DNA of 64,000 nt, from positions 1,240,001 through 1,304,000 of the forward strand of contig NZ_CP126271.1 in assembly GCF_003234655.2 (NCBI RefSeq). The letters run 5' to 3'. Positions 18,035 through 25,994 of the stretch are shown piece after piece. The position numbers and the translations under genes were made by a program. The notes below the pieces were generated by a model. The model was not told the DNA's origin. It ran no database searches and worked only from the letters and a program-made list of their open reading frames with translations. Numbering within the stretch: position 1 is the stretch's first letter; each line of letters starts with the position of its first letter. Origin of the DNA: Curtobacterium sp. MCLR17_007 (GTDB taxonomy: Bacteria; Actinomycetota; Actinomycetes; Actinomycetales; Microbacteriaceae).

Positions 18035-20182
18035 CTACGCGACCGTGGCCAGCGCGAACGCCAACACGGCCGACGCCCCCGCCCGCCGGAGTTCACGTCC
18101 CGCCACCGTCATCGTCCACCGGCTGTCGACCAGGTCGTCCACGAGCAGCACCGGACCCTGGTGGGCCTGTAGTGCGGCACCGAGCTCCGGCCCCACGACG
18201 AAGCTGTCCCACACCCCCGCCAAGCGGTAGGCGCTGTTCGTCGCACCGTCGCCGCGCGGGACCCCGCCGGACCGCTCGAGCGTCCCGAGGAACTGCAGCT
18301 TGCCGATCGACGACAGCGCCGACGCCAGGGACTCGACGAGCTGCGGCCGCGACCGCGAGGACATCGCCACGACCCCCGTCGGCCGGACGTCCCACGGCCA
18401 GTCCCGCAGCGCGCGGATGCAGCCGTCGAGCAGCTCGCGGGACACCGGGGCGTCGGCGACCCCCGTCGCGAACAGCGCACGGAGCGGACCACCCCACCCC
18501 AGGTCCGTCAGGCGCGCGACGGCACGGCCGGCAGCGACGACCTCGGTCGCCGGCAGCTTGCCCTTCACAGGCACGTCGAGTGCGCTCATCCCCGACGGCC
18601 ACTGCGCACGGGGGGCGATCTCGACGCCGACCTGGTCGAGGGCCGTGGATGCGCCCTGCGCCGCGTCACCCGGGACGTCGGTCGGGTACCAGACACCCGC
18701 GCAGTTGTCGCACCGGCCACAGGGCTCGGCCGACGGGTCGTCGAGGTCCTGCTGCAGCAGCTGCATCCGGCACGCCGAGGTCGACTCGTAGTCGAGCATC
18801 GACGCGGCCTCGGCGGAACGGGCGGCAGCGACACGCTCGTAGCGGGCGGCGTCGTACGACCACGGCTGCCCGGTCGAGACCCACCCGCCGGCGACGCGGT
18901 GCACGGCACCGTCGACGTCGAGCACCTTGAGGAGCAGTTCGAGCGTGGACCGCTTGATGTCGACCAGACCCTCGAGCGCGACGGTCGACATCGCGCTGTC
19001 GGTCGAGAGCGCACCGAGGACGGCCGAGGCGCGCGACTCGGTCGGCATCGACGCGCTGGCGAAGTACTTCCAGATCTCCTGGTCCTCGTACCCGGGCAGC
19101 AGCAGCACGTCGGCGTTGTCGGTTGCACGCCCGGCGCGGCCGATCTGCTGGTAGTACGCCACCGGGGACGACGGCGCGCCCACGTGCACGACGAACCCGA
19201 GGTCGGGCTTGTCGAACCCCATCCCCAGCGCGCTCGTCGCCACGAGGGCCTTGAGCTCGTTGCCCTTGAGCTGCTGCTCGAGCTGTTCGCGCTCGTCGGT
19301 GTCGGTCCGGCCGGTGTACGCCCGGACCGTGTGGCCGCTCTCGCGCAGCAGCCGGGCGATGTCCTCGGCAGCGGAGACGGTCAGCGTGTAGATGATCCCG
19401 CTGCCGGGCAGGTCGCCGAGGTGCGCCAGCAGCCACCCCAGCCGGGCGCGGGCGTCCGGCAGGGTCAGGACCCCGAGCCGGAGCGACGCACGGGCCAGGG
19501 ACCCGCGGATGGTGAACACCGGGTCGGCGGGTCCGGCGGTCAGCTGCTCGGCGACGTCCTCGACCACGCGCTCGTTCGCGGTGGCCGTCGTCGCGAGCAC
19601 GGGCACGCCGTGGGGCAGGGAGCGGATGAGCTCGGCCAGACGGCGGTAGTCGGGCCGGAAGTCGTGCCCCCAGTCGGAGATGCAGTGCGCTTCGTCGACG
19701 ACGAGCATCCCCATGCGACCGACCAGTGCCGGCAGCTGTTCGTCGCGGAACTTCGGGTTGTTGAGCCGTTCGGGCGAGACCAGCAGGACGTCGATCTCAT
19801 CGCGCGCCAGTGCCGCCTGGGTGTCGGTCCACTCGTGGGCGTTGGCGGAGTTGATCGAGACCGCTCGGACGCCGGCCCGGGCCGCAGCAGCCACCTGGTC
19901 GCGCATGAGCGCCAGCAGGGGCGACACGAGCACCGTCGGCCCACCCCCACGACGCCGGAGCAGCAGCGTCGCCAGGAAGTACACGGCGGACTTGCCCCAC
20001 CCGGTGCGCTGCACCACCAGCGCACGCTGCCGGTGCTCGACCAGCGCGGAGATCGCCTCGAGCTGCCCGGGGTGGAAGACCGCGTCAGGCCGCCCCGTGA
20101 GCGCAGCGAGCGCCTGCTGCGCTTCGGCAGCGATGTCTGCGGACGGGACGGTCGGACCGGAGCCGAGCACGGGGGAGGACAT
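18035..20182 (-). CDS. recQ: RecQ-family helicase with C-terminal phosphoribosyltransferase-like domain
   Basis: 715 residues. A superfamily 2 helicase core: Walker A TGWGKS with Lys64, DEAH at 163-166, SALGMGFDKPDLGFVVH and QQIGRAGRA as motifs V and VI. A Cys-rich zinc knuckle (CRMQLL, then CGRCDNC) follows. Instead of an HRDC domain, the last 130 residues look like a PRTase fold, with the PRPP-binding motif VLLVDDLVDSRWT near 680 followed by GRELRRAGASAVLAFALA. RecQ unwinds recombination intermediates; the role of the PRTase part is unknown. The ATG at 20182 follows CAGCAT by 6 nt (leaderless type). Related fusions are annotated simply as RecQ in actinobacteria. Confidence 0.88.
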   Translation of the reverse strand: MSSPVLGSGPTVPSADIAAEAQQALAALTGRPDAVFHPGQLEAISALVEHRQRALVVQRTGWGKSAVYFLATLLLRRRGGGPTVLVSPLLALMRDQVAAAARAGVRAVSINSANAHEWTDTQAALARDEIDVLLVSPERLNNPKFRDEQLPALVGRMGMLVVDEAHCISDWGHDFRPDYRRLAELIRSLPHGVPVLATTATANERVVEDVAEQLTAGPADPVFTIRGSLARASLRLGVLTLPDARARLGWLLAHLGDLPGSGIIYTLTVSAAEDIARLLRESGHTVRAYTGRTDTDEREQLEQQLKGNELKALVATSALGMGFDKPDLGFVVHVGAPSSPVAYYQQIGRAGRATDNADVLLLPGYEDQEIWKYFASASMPTESRASAVLGALSTDSAMSTVALEGLVDIKRSTLELLLKVLDVDGAVHRVAGGWVSTGQPWSYDAARYERVAAARSAEAASMLDYESTSACRMQLLQQDLDDPSAEPCGRCDNCAGVWYPTDVPGDAAQGASTALDQVGVEIAPRAQWPSGMSALDVPVKGKLPATEVVAAGRAVARLTDLGWGGPLRALFATGVADAPVSRELLDGCIRALRDWPWDVRPTGVVAMSSRSRPQLVESLASALSSIGKLQFLGTLERSGGVPRGDGATNSAYRLAGVWDSFVVGPELGAALQAHQGPVLLVDDLVDSRWTMTVAGRELRRAGASAVLAFALATVA

Positions 20183-20188
20183 GCCCCC

Positions 20189-20194
20189 ATGCTG
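20189..20194 (-). promoter_or_regulatory. Leaderless -10 element of recQ
   Basis: On the minus strand CAGCAT ends 6 nt before the recQ ATG. Confidence 0.5.
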
Positions 20195-20256
20195 TCAGCA
20201 CCGACCGACGAACCCGGCCACGAGCCTCCTGGCTGTGGAGAACTCGGCAGGGTCCG

Positions 20257-21729
20257 CTACTGGTACGTGACCAGCGACGGTGTCGGCGCCACGTCCGCCA
20301 TCGTCTGCTCCGGCGTCAGCATGGGCGTGTCCTCGTCGAAGAAGTTCTTCCAGCCCCAGTGCACGCCAGCGGGCGCGTCGACGTGCAGCGCGTTCCACGT
20401 CGCCTGCTTGTCCGGCTGCGAGCCCTGGCCGTCGACATGGATGAGCATGTCGAGCTCGGGGTGTGTCGTCAGCGAGGAACGGTCCTGGAGCATCGACAGC
20501 CGGAACTGGTGCAGGACGAGGGCCTTCGGCGGCAGTCCCTCCGAGCGCACCAGACCGGCGAGCCAGTCGGACACCTGGTCCACCTCGGCAGAGCTGACGC
20601 TGCCGATCTGCTGCAGCGGCACCTGGTCCGGACCGAGCCGCCACTCCGGGTCGAGCGCCAGCCACACGCCCGGACGCTCCAGGAGCGACTCGTAGCGCTT
20701 CGCCTGGGACAGGAAGTCGCTGCGGCCGGGCTGCAGGTCGAGGATCACCGGCATGCCCGCGTCGTGCGCCGCGTCGACGTAGGGCTCGAGCGTCGACACC
20801 GGCAGCTCGCTCGAGTAGTCGCCGTCCGCCCCCGCCGAACCCGCGGCGACCGTCGCGATCACCTCGAACGCCGGCGTCACCGGTTCGTCGGACACGCCGT
20901 CGTACGACGCCGCCAGCTCCTTCGCCCGGGTCACCGCCGCCGCCGGGTCCTGCTCGCCGAGCACGCCCAGCGTCGGCGCCCCCGGTGCGCCGTACATCGC
21001 GACGTAGCTATGGCCGTCGAACGGTCGCTGGCCGCCGTGGGGGAGCTGCCACCCGGTCTCGGCGGCCCGGACGGTCCACCCCGGGTCGGGCAGGTCGGCG
21101 AACGCCGTCCCCACCAGCACGGTGGGCGTGTCCCGGTGCGCGTGCAGCGCGCGCACGACGTCGGGTGCCGCAGCCGGGTCGGTCACGCCGTCGGGCATGG
21201 TCACGACATCGGCACCGGCCGCCTGCGCCGTTCCCACGACGGCGGCGTCCGCCTGGTCGTCCGCCACCACCACGGTGGCCGGACGGGAGGCCCGGCTCGG
21301 CTCCGGCGCTGCGCCACCGTCCGGCGCGTCGCGCTCCTCGACGTCGGTGCTGACGTCGACGTCGCCCTCGGCCTGGTACCAGGAGGCACCGAGGCGGTCG
21401 AGTTCCTGCCCGACCGCGCGGCGGTCGTCGGAGCCGGCGAGCAGCACCGGGACGTGGGCACGTCGGGCGGCGCTCGCCGCGGTGCCGATGGCGGACGCGT
21501 CGTCCGCGGGGGCGACGACGGCCCCGGGTGCCGAGGCGAACACCGCGCGGCTCGCGCGGATCGCCCGTTCGGCCGGGTCGTGCTGCGCCAGGACGGTCAC
21601 GGTGTCCGAGGAGGCCTTCGCGAGCGTCGGGCGGGCGTCGACGGGAGCGGCACCGCTGCACCCGGCGATCCCGACGGCCAGGCCGGTGACCGCGACGGCG
21701 AACAAGAGACGGGTGGTGCGGGACGGCAT
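20257..21729 (-). CDS. Large lipoprotein of unknown function
   Basis: 490 residues with a signal peptide and lipobox IAGCSG (lipidated Cys24), so it is probably tethered to the outer face of the membrane. The first half (about 40-235) has two alternating Ala-rich segments that recall periplasmic-binding or cell-wall-binding-repeat folds (for example AVVAPADDASAIGTAASAA and HVPVLLAG). The second half (about 270-490) contains PVILDLQPGRSDF, WLALDPEWRLG and LVLHQF, suggestive of a TIM-barrel glycosidase-like fold. I cannot name a family. TAGGGT ends 6 nt before the ATG. It lies upstream of recQ in the same orientation, 74 nt apart. Confidence 0.6.
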   Translation of the reverse strand: MPSRTTRLLFAVAVTGLAVGIAGCSGAAPVDARPTLAKASSDTVTVLAQHDPAERAIRASRAVFASAPGAVVAPADDASAIGTAASAARRAHVPVLLAGSDDRRAVGQELDRLGASWYQAEGDVDVSTDVEERDAPDGGAAPEPSRASRPATVVVADDQADAAVVGTAQAAGADVVTMPDGVTDPAAAPDVVRALHAHRDTPTVLVGTAFADLPDPGWTVRAAETGWQLPHGGQRPFDGHSYVAMYGAPGAPTLGVLGEQDPAAAVTRAKELAASYDGVSDEPVTPAFEVIATVAAGSAGADGDYSSELPVSTLEPYVDAAHDAGMPVILDLQPGRSDFLSQAKRYESLLERPGVWLALDPEWRLGPDQVPLQQIGSVSSAEVDQVSDWLAGLVRSEGLPPKALVLHQFRLSMLQDRSSLTTHPELDMLIHVDGQGSQPDKQATWNALHVDAPAGVHWGWKNFFDEDTPMLTPEQTMADVAPTPSLVTYQ

Positions 21730-21735
21730 CAGACC

Positions 21736-21741
21736 ACCCTA
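21736..21741 (-). promoter_or_regulatory. Leaderless -10 element of the lipoprotein gene
   Basis: On the minus strand TAGGGT ends 6 nt before the ATG at 21729. Confidence 0.55.
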
Positions 21742-21892
21742 GGGGCCGGTCCTGGACCCGGTGTGGCCGCCCGTGGCGCGGCGGGGGTCCTGCGTCCGCT
21801 ATGCTGGTCGGGCTGCTCCGCGCTCGGTCGGGTGCGGGTGGCGGAGTCCACGCAGACCTGGTCTGCGGGGGTTCCGAGTCCCTCGGGACTCA

Positions 21893-21966
<74 letters not shown>

Positions 21967-22004
21967 CCGAAGGGGCAACTTAGGAATCGTCTCAAGAACT
22001 GTCC

Positions 22005-22049
22005 GCAATGAAGAAGCCCACCGAGATTCTCGGTGGGCTTCTTCATTGC
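22005..22049 (+). terminator. Terminator after tRNA-Pro
   Basis: A 21-bp perfect stem with a 3-nt loop (GAAGAAGCCCACCGAG on the left arm), 39 nt after the tRNA. The inner part resembles the hairpin at 28950-28990. Confidence 0.8.
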
Positions 22050-22204
22050 GCGTCGCCCTCGTGCGGGCTCGTGTGGGGAGCAGGTAGCACCTGTGGCCCA
22101 TTCCTGGCCCGCGCGGAGCGCGTGCCCGGTCTTTTGGCGCGACAAAGGGTGGCGCATCGACGCCGCGTCCGCGGAGCGAATCGGCGATGGCAGCGCCATC
22201 GTCG
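22050..22204. other. Intergenic stretch at the left island edge
   Basis: The 155 bp between the tRNA terminator and the IS3 element contain no convincing gene. A short open frame could be the remnant of a gene cut by the IS, but nothing in it is recognisable. Confidence 0.4.
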
Positions 22205-22273
22205 GGGACTGCTGCAGGTTTGGTTGACTCCTAACGGGTAGGGGCGTTGGCTCCTGCTGGAAGGATGTGCGCC

Positions 22274-22570
22274 ATGGTGAAGGCGTATCCGGAGGAGTTC
22301 CGCCGTGATGTGATCGCGGTCGCCCGGAAGGGTGAGACGTCGGTGCGGCAGGTCGCGAAGGACTTCGGTGTGTCCGAGTCCTGCCTGGCCCGCTGGTTGC
22401 GGCTCGCGGACCGCGACGACGGCATCAATGTTGCAGCGGTGCCGTCGGCGAAAGCGATCGAGCAGGCGGAGCTGTGGGACGCCCAAAAGCGGATCCGGCT
22501 GCTTCAGCAGGAGAACGAGATCCTCCGCCGGGCGGCCGCGTACTTCGCCCAGTCGCAACTCCCAAAATGA
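22274..22570 (+). CDS. IS3-family transposase OrfA
   Basis: A 98-residue helix-turn-helix protein (YPEEFRRDVIAVARKGETSV, then VAKDFGVSESCLARWL) ending in a leucine-zipper-like coiled coil (KRIRLLQQENEILRRAAAYF) used for dimerisation with OrfAB. ATG at 22274 with GGAAGG about 10 nt upstream; an earlier ATG at 22265 is possible. The end carries the slippery sequence C CCA AAA directly before the stop, where a -1 shift gives an OrfAB fusion. DNA binding at the element ends is the known role of this family. Confidence 0.9.
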   Translation: MVKAYPEEFRRDVIAVARKGETSVRQVAKDFGVSESCLARWLRLADRDDGINVAAVPSAKAIEQAELWDAQKRIRLLQQENEILRRAAAYFAQSQLPK

Positions 22571-23436
22571 TCTACCCGCTGGTCCTAGCACTCGCCGCCG
22601 ATGGTGTCCCCGTCGCGGTGACCTGCCGGGTGCTGGGTTTCTCGAAGCAGGCCTTCTATCGGTGGCGCGCCGACCCGGTTTCTCAGCGGGACTGGGAGGA
22701 CGCGCACCTGACCAACGCAGCGATCGATGCGCATCGCGACGATCCGACGTTCGGATACCGGTTCATCGCCGATGACCTTCATGCTGCCGGCCACCGAGCA
22801 TCAGAGCGGCGAGTGTGGCGGTTGTGCTCGCAGCAGCGGCTCTGGTCACTGCACGCGAAGAAGCGCGGCCTGAATCGCAAGGCTGGGCCGCCAGTGCATG
22901 ACGACCGGGTCCGGCGTGCGTTCACCGCCCCAGACCTCGACAAGCTCTGGCTGACGGACATCACGGAGCACCCGACCGGTGAGGGCAAGCTCTACCTCTG
23001 CGCGATCAAGTACGCGTGCTCGCGCCGGATCGTGGGCTATTCGATCAGCGACCGGATGCGGTCCTCGCTTGCCGTCGCGGCTCTGCAGATGGCGATCTCC
23101 CGCCGGAACCCGTCAGGGACGGTGGTCCATTCGGATCGGGGCAGCCAGTTTCGTTCGAAGAAGTTCGTCCGGGCGCTATCGGACGCCGGGCTGCTCGGAT
23201 CGATGGGGCGGGTCGGCGCGTGCGCCGACAACGCTGCAATGGAATCGTTCTTCGCGCTCCCGCAGAAGAACGTCCTCAACCGGAGACGCTGGGCGACCCG
23301 GGAAGAGCTCCGGCTCGCGATCATCACCTGGATCGAAGCGACCTACCACCGGAAACGGCGCCAACGTGGACTGGGGAAGTTGACCCCGATCGAGTACGAG
23401 ACGATCATCAACCCACAGGCCGCACTCGCGGCCTAA
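22567..23436 (+). CDS. IS3-family transposase OrfB (DDE catalytic part)
   Basis: A 289-residue DDE integrase-fold protein. An HTH_21-like N-terminus (AFYRWRADP; DDPTFGYRFIADDL) is followed by the rve core with catalytic Asp in WLTDITEH, Asp in VVHSDRGSQF and Glu in NAAMESFF, so the active site looks complete. Its ATG overlaps the orfA stop, so it can be made by reinitiation as well as by -1 frameshifting as the C-terminal part of OrfAB. PQKNVLNRRRW replaces the more usual LKTE/LLKRE segment. Intact reading frames suggest the IS is active or recently active. Confidence 0.92.
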   Translation: MIYPLVLALAADGVPVAVTCRVLGFSKQAFYRWRADPVSQRDWEDAHLTNAAIDAHRDDPTFGYRFIADDLHAAGHRASERRVWRLCSQQRLWSLHAKKRGLNRKAGPPVHDDRVRRAFTAPDLDKLWLTDITEHPTGEGKLYLCAIKYACSRRIVGYSISDRMRSSLAVAALQMAISRRNPSGTVVHSDRGSQFRSKKFVRALSDAGLLGSMGRVGACADNAAMESFFALPQKNVLNRRRWATREELRLAIITWIEATYHRKRRQRGLGKLTPIEYETIINPQAALAA

Positions 23437-23468
23437 ACGAACGAGTCAACCAAACCTGCAGCAGTCCC

Positions 23469-23753
23469 GTTCGGCTCCCACATCAATGGAGACACCTCAA
23501 GCGTTCCACGCGCGCGTGCCTTAGTGAAGCGCTTGGCAACGGCCTCGTCTTCCTCGACACCGGAGACGACGTCCTCAGCAACTCCATCGACTACAGCGCC
23601 CGATGGTCCAGCTACGCCGCCGACTACCTTGCACTGTGCCTCTCGCGGACCCGCGAGTGGGAGCACGCGTGGAGTGCACGCTCCGCACAGCGGATTGCGA
23701 TCCCGGACTTCGACGACTGGCTGCGCATCACCGAGCGGCACCCGGCGTACTGA
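23469..23753 (+). pseudogene. 3' fragment of a gene cut by the IS
   Basis: A coding-like stretch directly after the IS, open in the frame that ends with the TGA at 23751, encodes the C-terminus of an unknown protein (readable as LGNGLVFLDTGDDVLSN and a final IAIPDFDDWLRITERHP). It has no start of its own, and the upstream part is not found on the other side of the IS. It is probably a gene truncated by the insertion and later deletion. I do not recognise the family. Confidence 0.5.
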
Positions 23754-24053
23754 CCTCAGCTCGCAGTCCGCCGACCCCACGCAGTGGACTTTACGATGTT
23801 CGTCGGGCGGTCAGCGTTTGAAGGAGAATCAACGAGCTGCCAGAGCAGCAGATTGGGAGTCAACCGGACTCTCAGAATCTCCGGCCCATCGGCACGGCGC
23901 GTCTGATGCGTCATGACCAAGCGCCCAGAGGAGAATGAGCAAAGCACAGTTGTGCACTCTGAGCACCAACCCGGTGTAACCCATACTCACGAAATCGACT
24001 GTCCGCCTGGCCTAGGGAGCCTCTTCGCGCGCGCATCGAGACGAGGACGCCTG
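23754..24053 (+). other. Upstream region of the Gabija-type operon
   Basis: 300 bp between the gene remnant and the chosen nuclease start. A TACGAT at 23792-23797 could be a -10 element, though no good -35 lies before it. The nuclease frame is open back to an ATG at 23913, but that stretch looks non-coding and lacks a ribosome binding site. Confidence 0.4.
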
Positions 24054-25994
24054 ATGCAGATTACTTGCCTTCGAATCTCCGGCTTCCAATCGTTTGGCCC
24101 CGACAGAACGGAGATCGCGCTGCGGGACGTCACCTACGTCCTGGGCCCCAATGGCTCTGGCAAGACGGCCGTGCTCGAGGCGCTCTCGCGACTCTTCAGC
24201 CCGCTGCCGGTACAGCGCAGAGTTCGTCACTCGGACTTCCATATCCCGAACGGACAGACGGCAGCCGAGGTGCAGGCCGCTGGACCCGTGATGTGGATCG
24301 AGGTGGACATCGAGGTTCCAGAGTCGGGTGCTCCAGGCGACCACGCCTCGGTACCACCCAACTTTGCGCACATGCGCATCGCCACGGAGGACGGTATTCC
24401 GCGCATCCGCGTGCGGCTCACAGCCACCATCGCTGCCGACAACGTGATCGAGGAGAAGCTCGAGTACATCCTCGAAGTGGACGCGGACGGCGAGCCGCTG
24501 CAGCGAGCTGACATGTCGCGCTTCGATCGCGCGAACGTCGAGGTGCACTACCTGCCTGCACGCCGCGATCCGGCCGAGCACATTTCTTACACAACCGCAT
24601 CGCTCGTCGGGCGGGCGCTTCGTGCCGCAGACTGGACGGCCGAACGTACGACGCTCGAGATGCTTTCGAAGAACCTCACCGACGCACTTGCCGACAACGA
24701 CGCCGTCAAGAGCATCGGCGTTCAGCTCGCGGGGGAATGGAAGGGGCTTCACTCAGGCTCCTTTTTTACCGACCCCTCAATCGCGTTCGGCAGCGGGGAT
24801 CTCGAGAGCGTGCTCCGCCAGCTCACTGTCTCGTTCGCGCCGTCCCCAGCTGACTCCTCGCTTCCGTTCGAACGACTCAGTGACGGGCAGAAGTCGCTGC
24901 TCTACATCTCTTTGGTCCTGGCCTGGCAAGCTCTCGCGCGGGAAGTGCTTGGTGGCACAGAGACCTCATTCGATCAACACCGCCTGCGCCCTCCGGTGCA
25001 CACGGTCATCGCGCTCGAGGAGCCGGAGAACAGCCTGGCTCCGCAGTACCTTGGCCGCATCATCCGGCAGCTCCGAAAGGCTGCGGAGCCTGGCGACTCG
25101 CAGTCTCTCATCGCGACACACTCGCCTGCCCTACTCCGCCGGGTCGATCCAGAGTCGATTTGCTTCCTGCGCCTCGACAGCAGCCGCCAGTCGCAGGTTC
25201 GGCGCATCCTCTTGCCAACGACGAGCGACGAGACGGCGAAGTACGTGCGTGAAGCCGTGCTCGCATTCCCGGAGCTCTACTTTTCGCGCTTGGTCGTTTT
25301 CGGCGAGGGAGACAGCGAGCAGATCGTGCTGCCACGTGTCCTCGCTGCGGCCGGCATTGCCGAGGATGACGCCTCGGTGTCAGTGGTTCCGCTGGGTGGG
25401 CGTCACGTCAATCACTTTTGGCGCCTCCTCAAGGAGCTTGAGATCCCGCACGTCACGCTCCTCGACCTGGATTCTGGACGGCACCAGGGCGGTTGGGGTC
25501 GTGTTCGGAACGCGCTGAAGCAGTTCAATAAGCTGACTCCGGGCACCTTCGATGCTGCGCTCATCGATGGTCTCCCGAAGTGGAACGACGCCGTCGACTT
25601 CCCGGAACTCGTAGATCCGAGGATCGTCAGCGGCGTGGGTCCGGTCAACGCCCTCGAGGCGAAAAGCGTTTACTTCTCCCACCCCGTCGACCTTGACCTC
25701 ATGATGCTCGAGGCGTTCCCGGACGCCTACGGAGTCGAATCGGTCGGCGTGCCGGACGACAAGACCATCGCCGCGGTGCTCGGCAAGTCTCACGCGAGTG
25801 AGGATCGCCTCCCAACAGACACCTTCGAGCTCTTCGATGACTATCACCGGCTGTTCGATCTGAAGAGCAAGCCCGCGTCGCACCTTCGCGCGATGGCGGC
25901 GCTGACCGACGAGGAACTACTCGAAGACCTTCCGGAGGTACTCGAGCGGCTCGTTGATGACGTGCGCACGAAGCTCGGGGCGCTTCCCGAGTGA
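24054..25994 (+). CDS. OLD-family ATPase/TOPRIM nuclease, GajA-like
   Basis: A 646-residue ABC-type ATPase fused to a TOPRIM nuclease. ATPase: Walker A GPNGSGKT (31-38), ABC signature LSDGQKSLLYIS near 276, Walker B VIALEEPENS near 317, and the switch His in SLIATHSPALL. TOPRIM: the catalytic Glu in FGEGDSEQIVLP near 416 and the Asp pair in LLDLDSGR near 470. With the overlapping UvrD-like helicase gene this is the layout of Gabija (GajA-GajB), a phage defence system; OLD nucleases of this class are known to sit next to such helicases. I chose the ATG at 24054 because the fold begins there (MQITCLRISGFQSFG) and GAGG lies upstream. Base composition is lower in GC than the flanks, consistent with transfer. 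Confidence 0.87.
   Translation: MQITCLRISGFQSFGPDRTEIALRDVTYVLGPNGSGKTAVLEALSRLFSPLPVQRRVRHSDFHIPNGQTAAEVQAAGPVMWIEVDIEVPESGAPGDHASVPPNFAHMRIATEDGIPRIRVRLTATIAADNVIEEKLEYILEVDADGEPLQRADMSRFDRANVEVHYLPARRDPAEHISYTTASLVGRALRAADWTAERTTLEMLSKNLTDALADNDAVKSIGVQLAGEWKGLHSGSFFTDPSIAFGSGDLESVLRQLTVSFAPSPADSSLPFERLSDGQKSLLYISLVLAWQALAREVLGGTETSFDQHRLRPPVHTVIALEEPENSLAPQYLGRIIRQLRKAAEPGDSQSLIATHSPALLRRVDPESICFLRLDSSRQSQVRRILLPTTSDETAKYVREAVLAFPELYFSRLVVFGEGDSEQIVLPRVLAAAGIAEDDASVSVVPLGGRHVNHFWRLLKELEIPHVTLLDLDSGRHQGGWGRVRNALKQFNKLTPGTFDAALIDGLPKWNDAVDFPELVDPRIVSGVGPVNALEAKSVYFSHPVDLDLMMLEAFPDAYGVESVGVPDDKTIAAVLGKSHASEDRLPTDTFELFDDYHRLFDLKSKPASHLRAMAALTDEELLEDLPEVLERLVDDVRTKLGALPE

Larger units (their letters stand above)
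22205..23468 (+). mobile_element. IS3-family insertion sequence, apparently intact
   Basis: A 1264-bp element bounded by perfect 26-bp inverted repeats (22205-22230, beginning GGGACTGCTGCAGG, and 23443-23468). It contains orfA and orfB, joined by a 4-nt ATGA overlap and a -1 slippery heptamer C CCA AAA. No direct target duplication is seen: the 3-4 bases outside the two ends differ. This suggests a deletion or rearrangement next to the element after insertion. Confidence 0.92.

Noticed and set aside
23913..24053. Upstream extension of the OLD nuclease to the ATG at 23913
   Set aside because: The 47 extra residues do not resemble the family, there is no ribosome binding site before 23913, and the fold starts at 24054.
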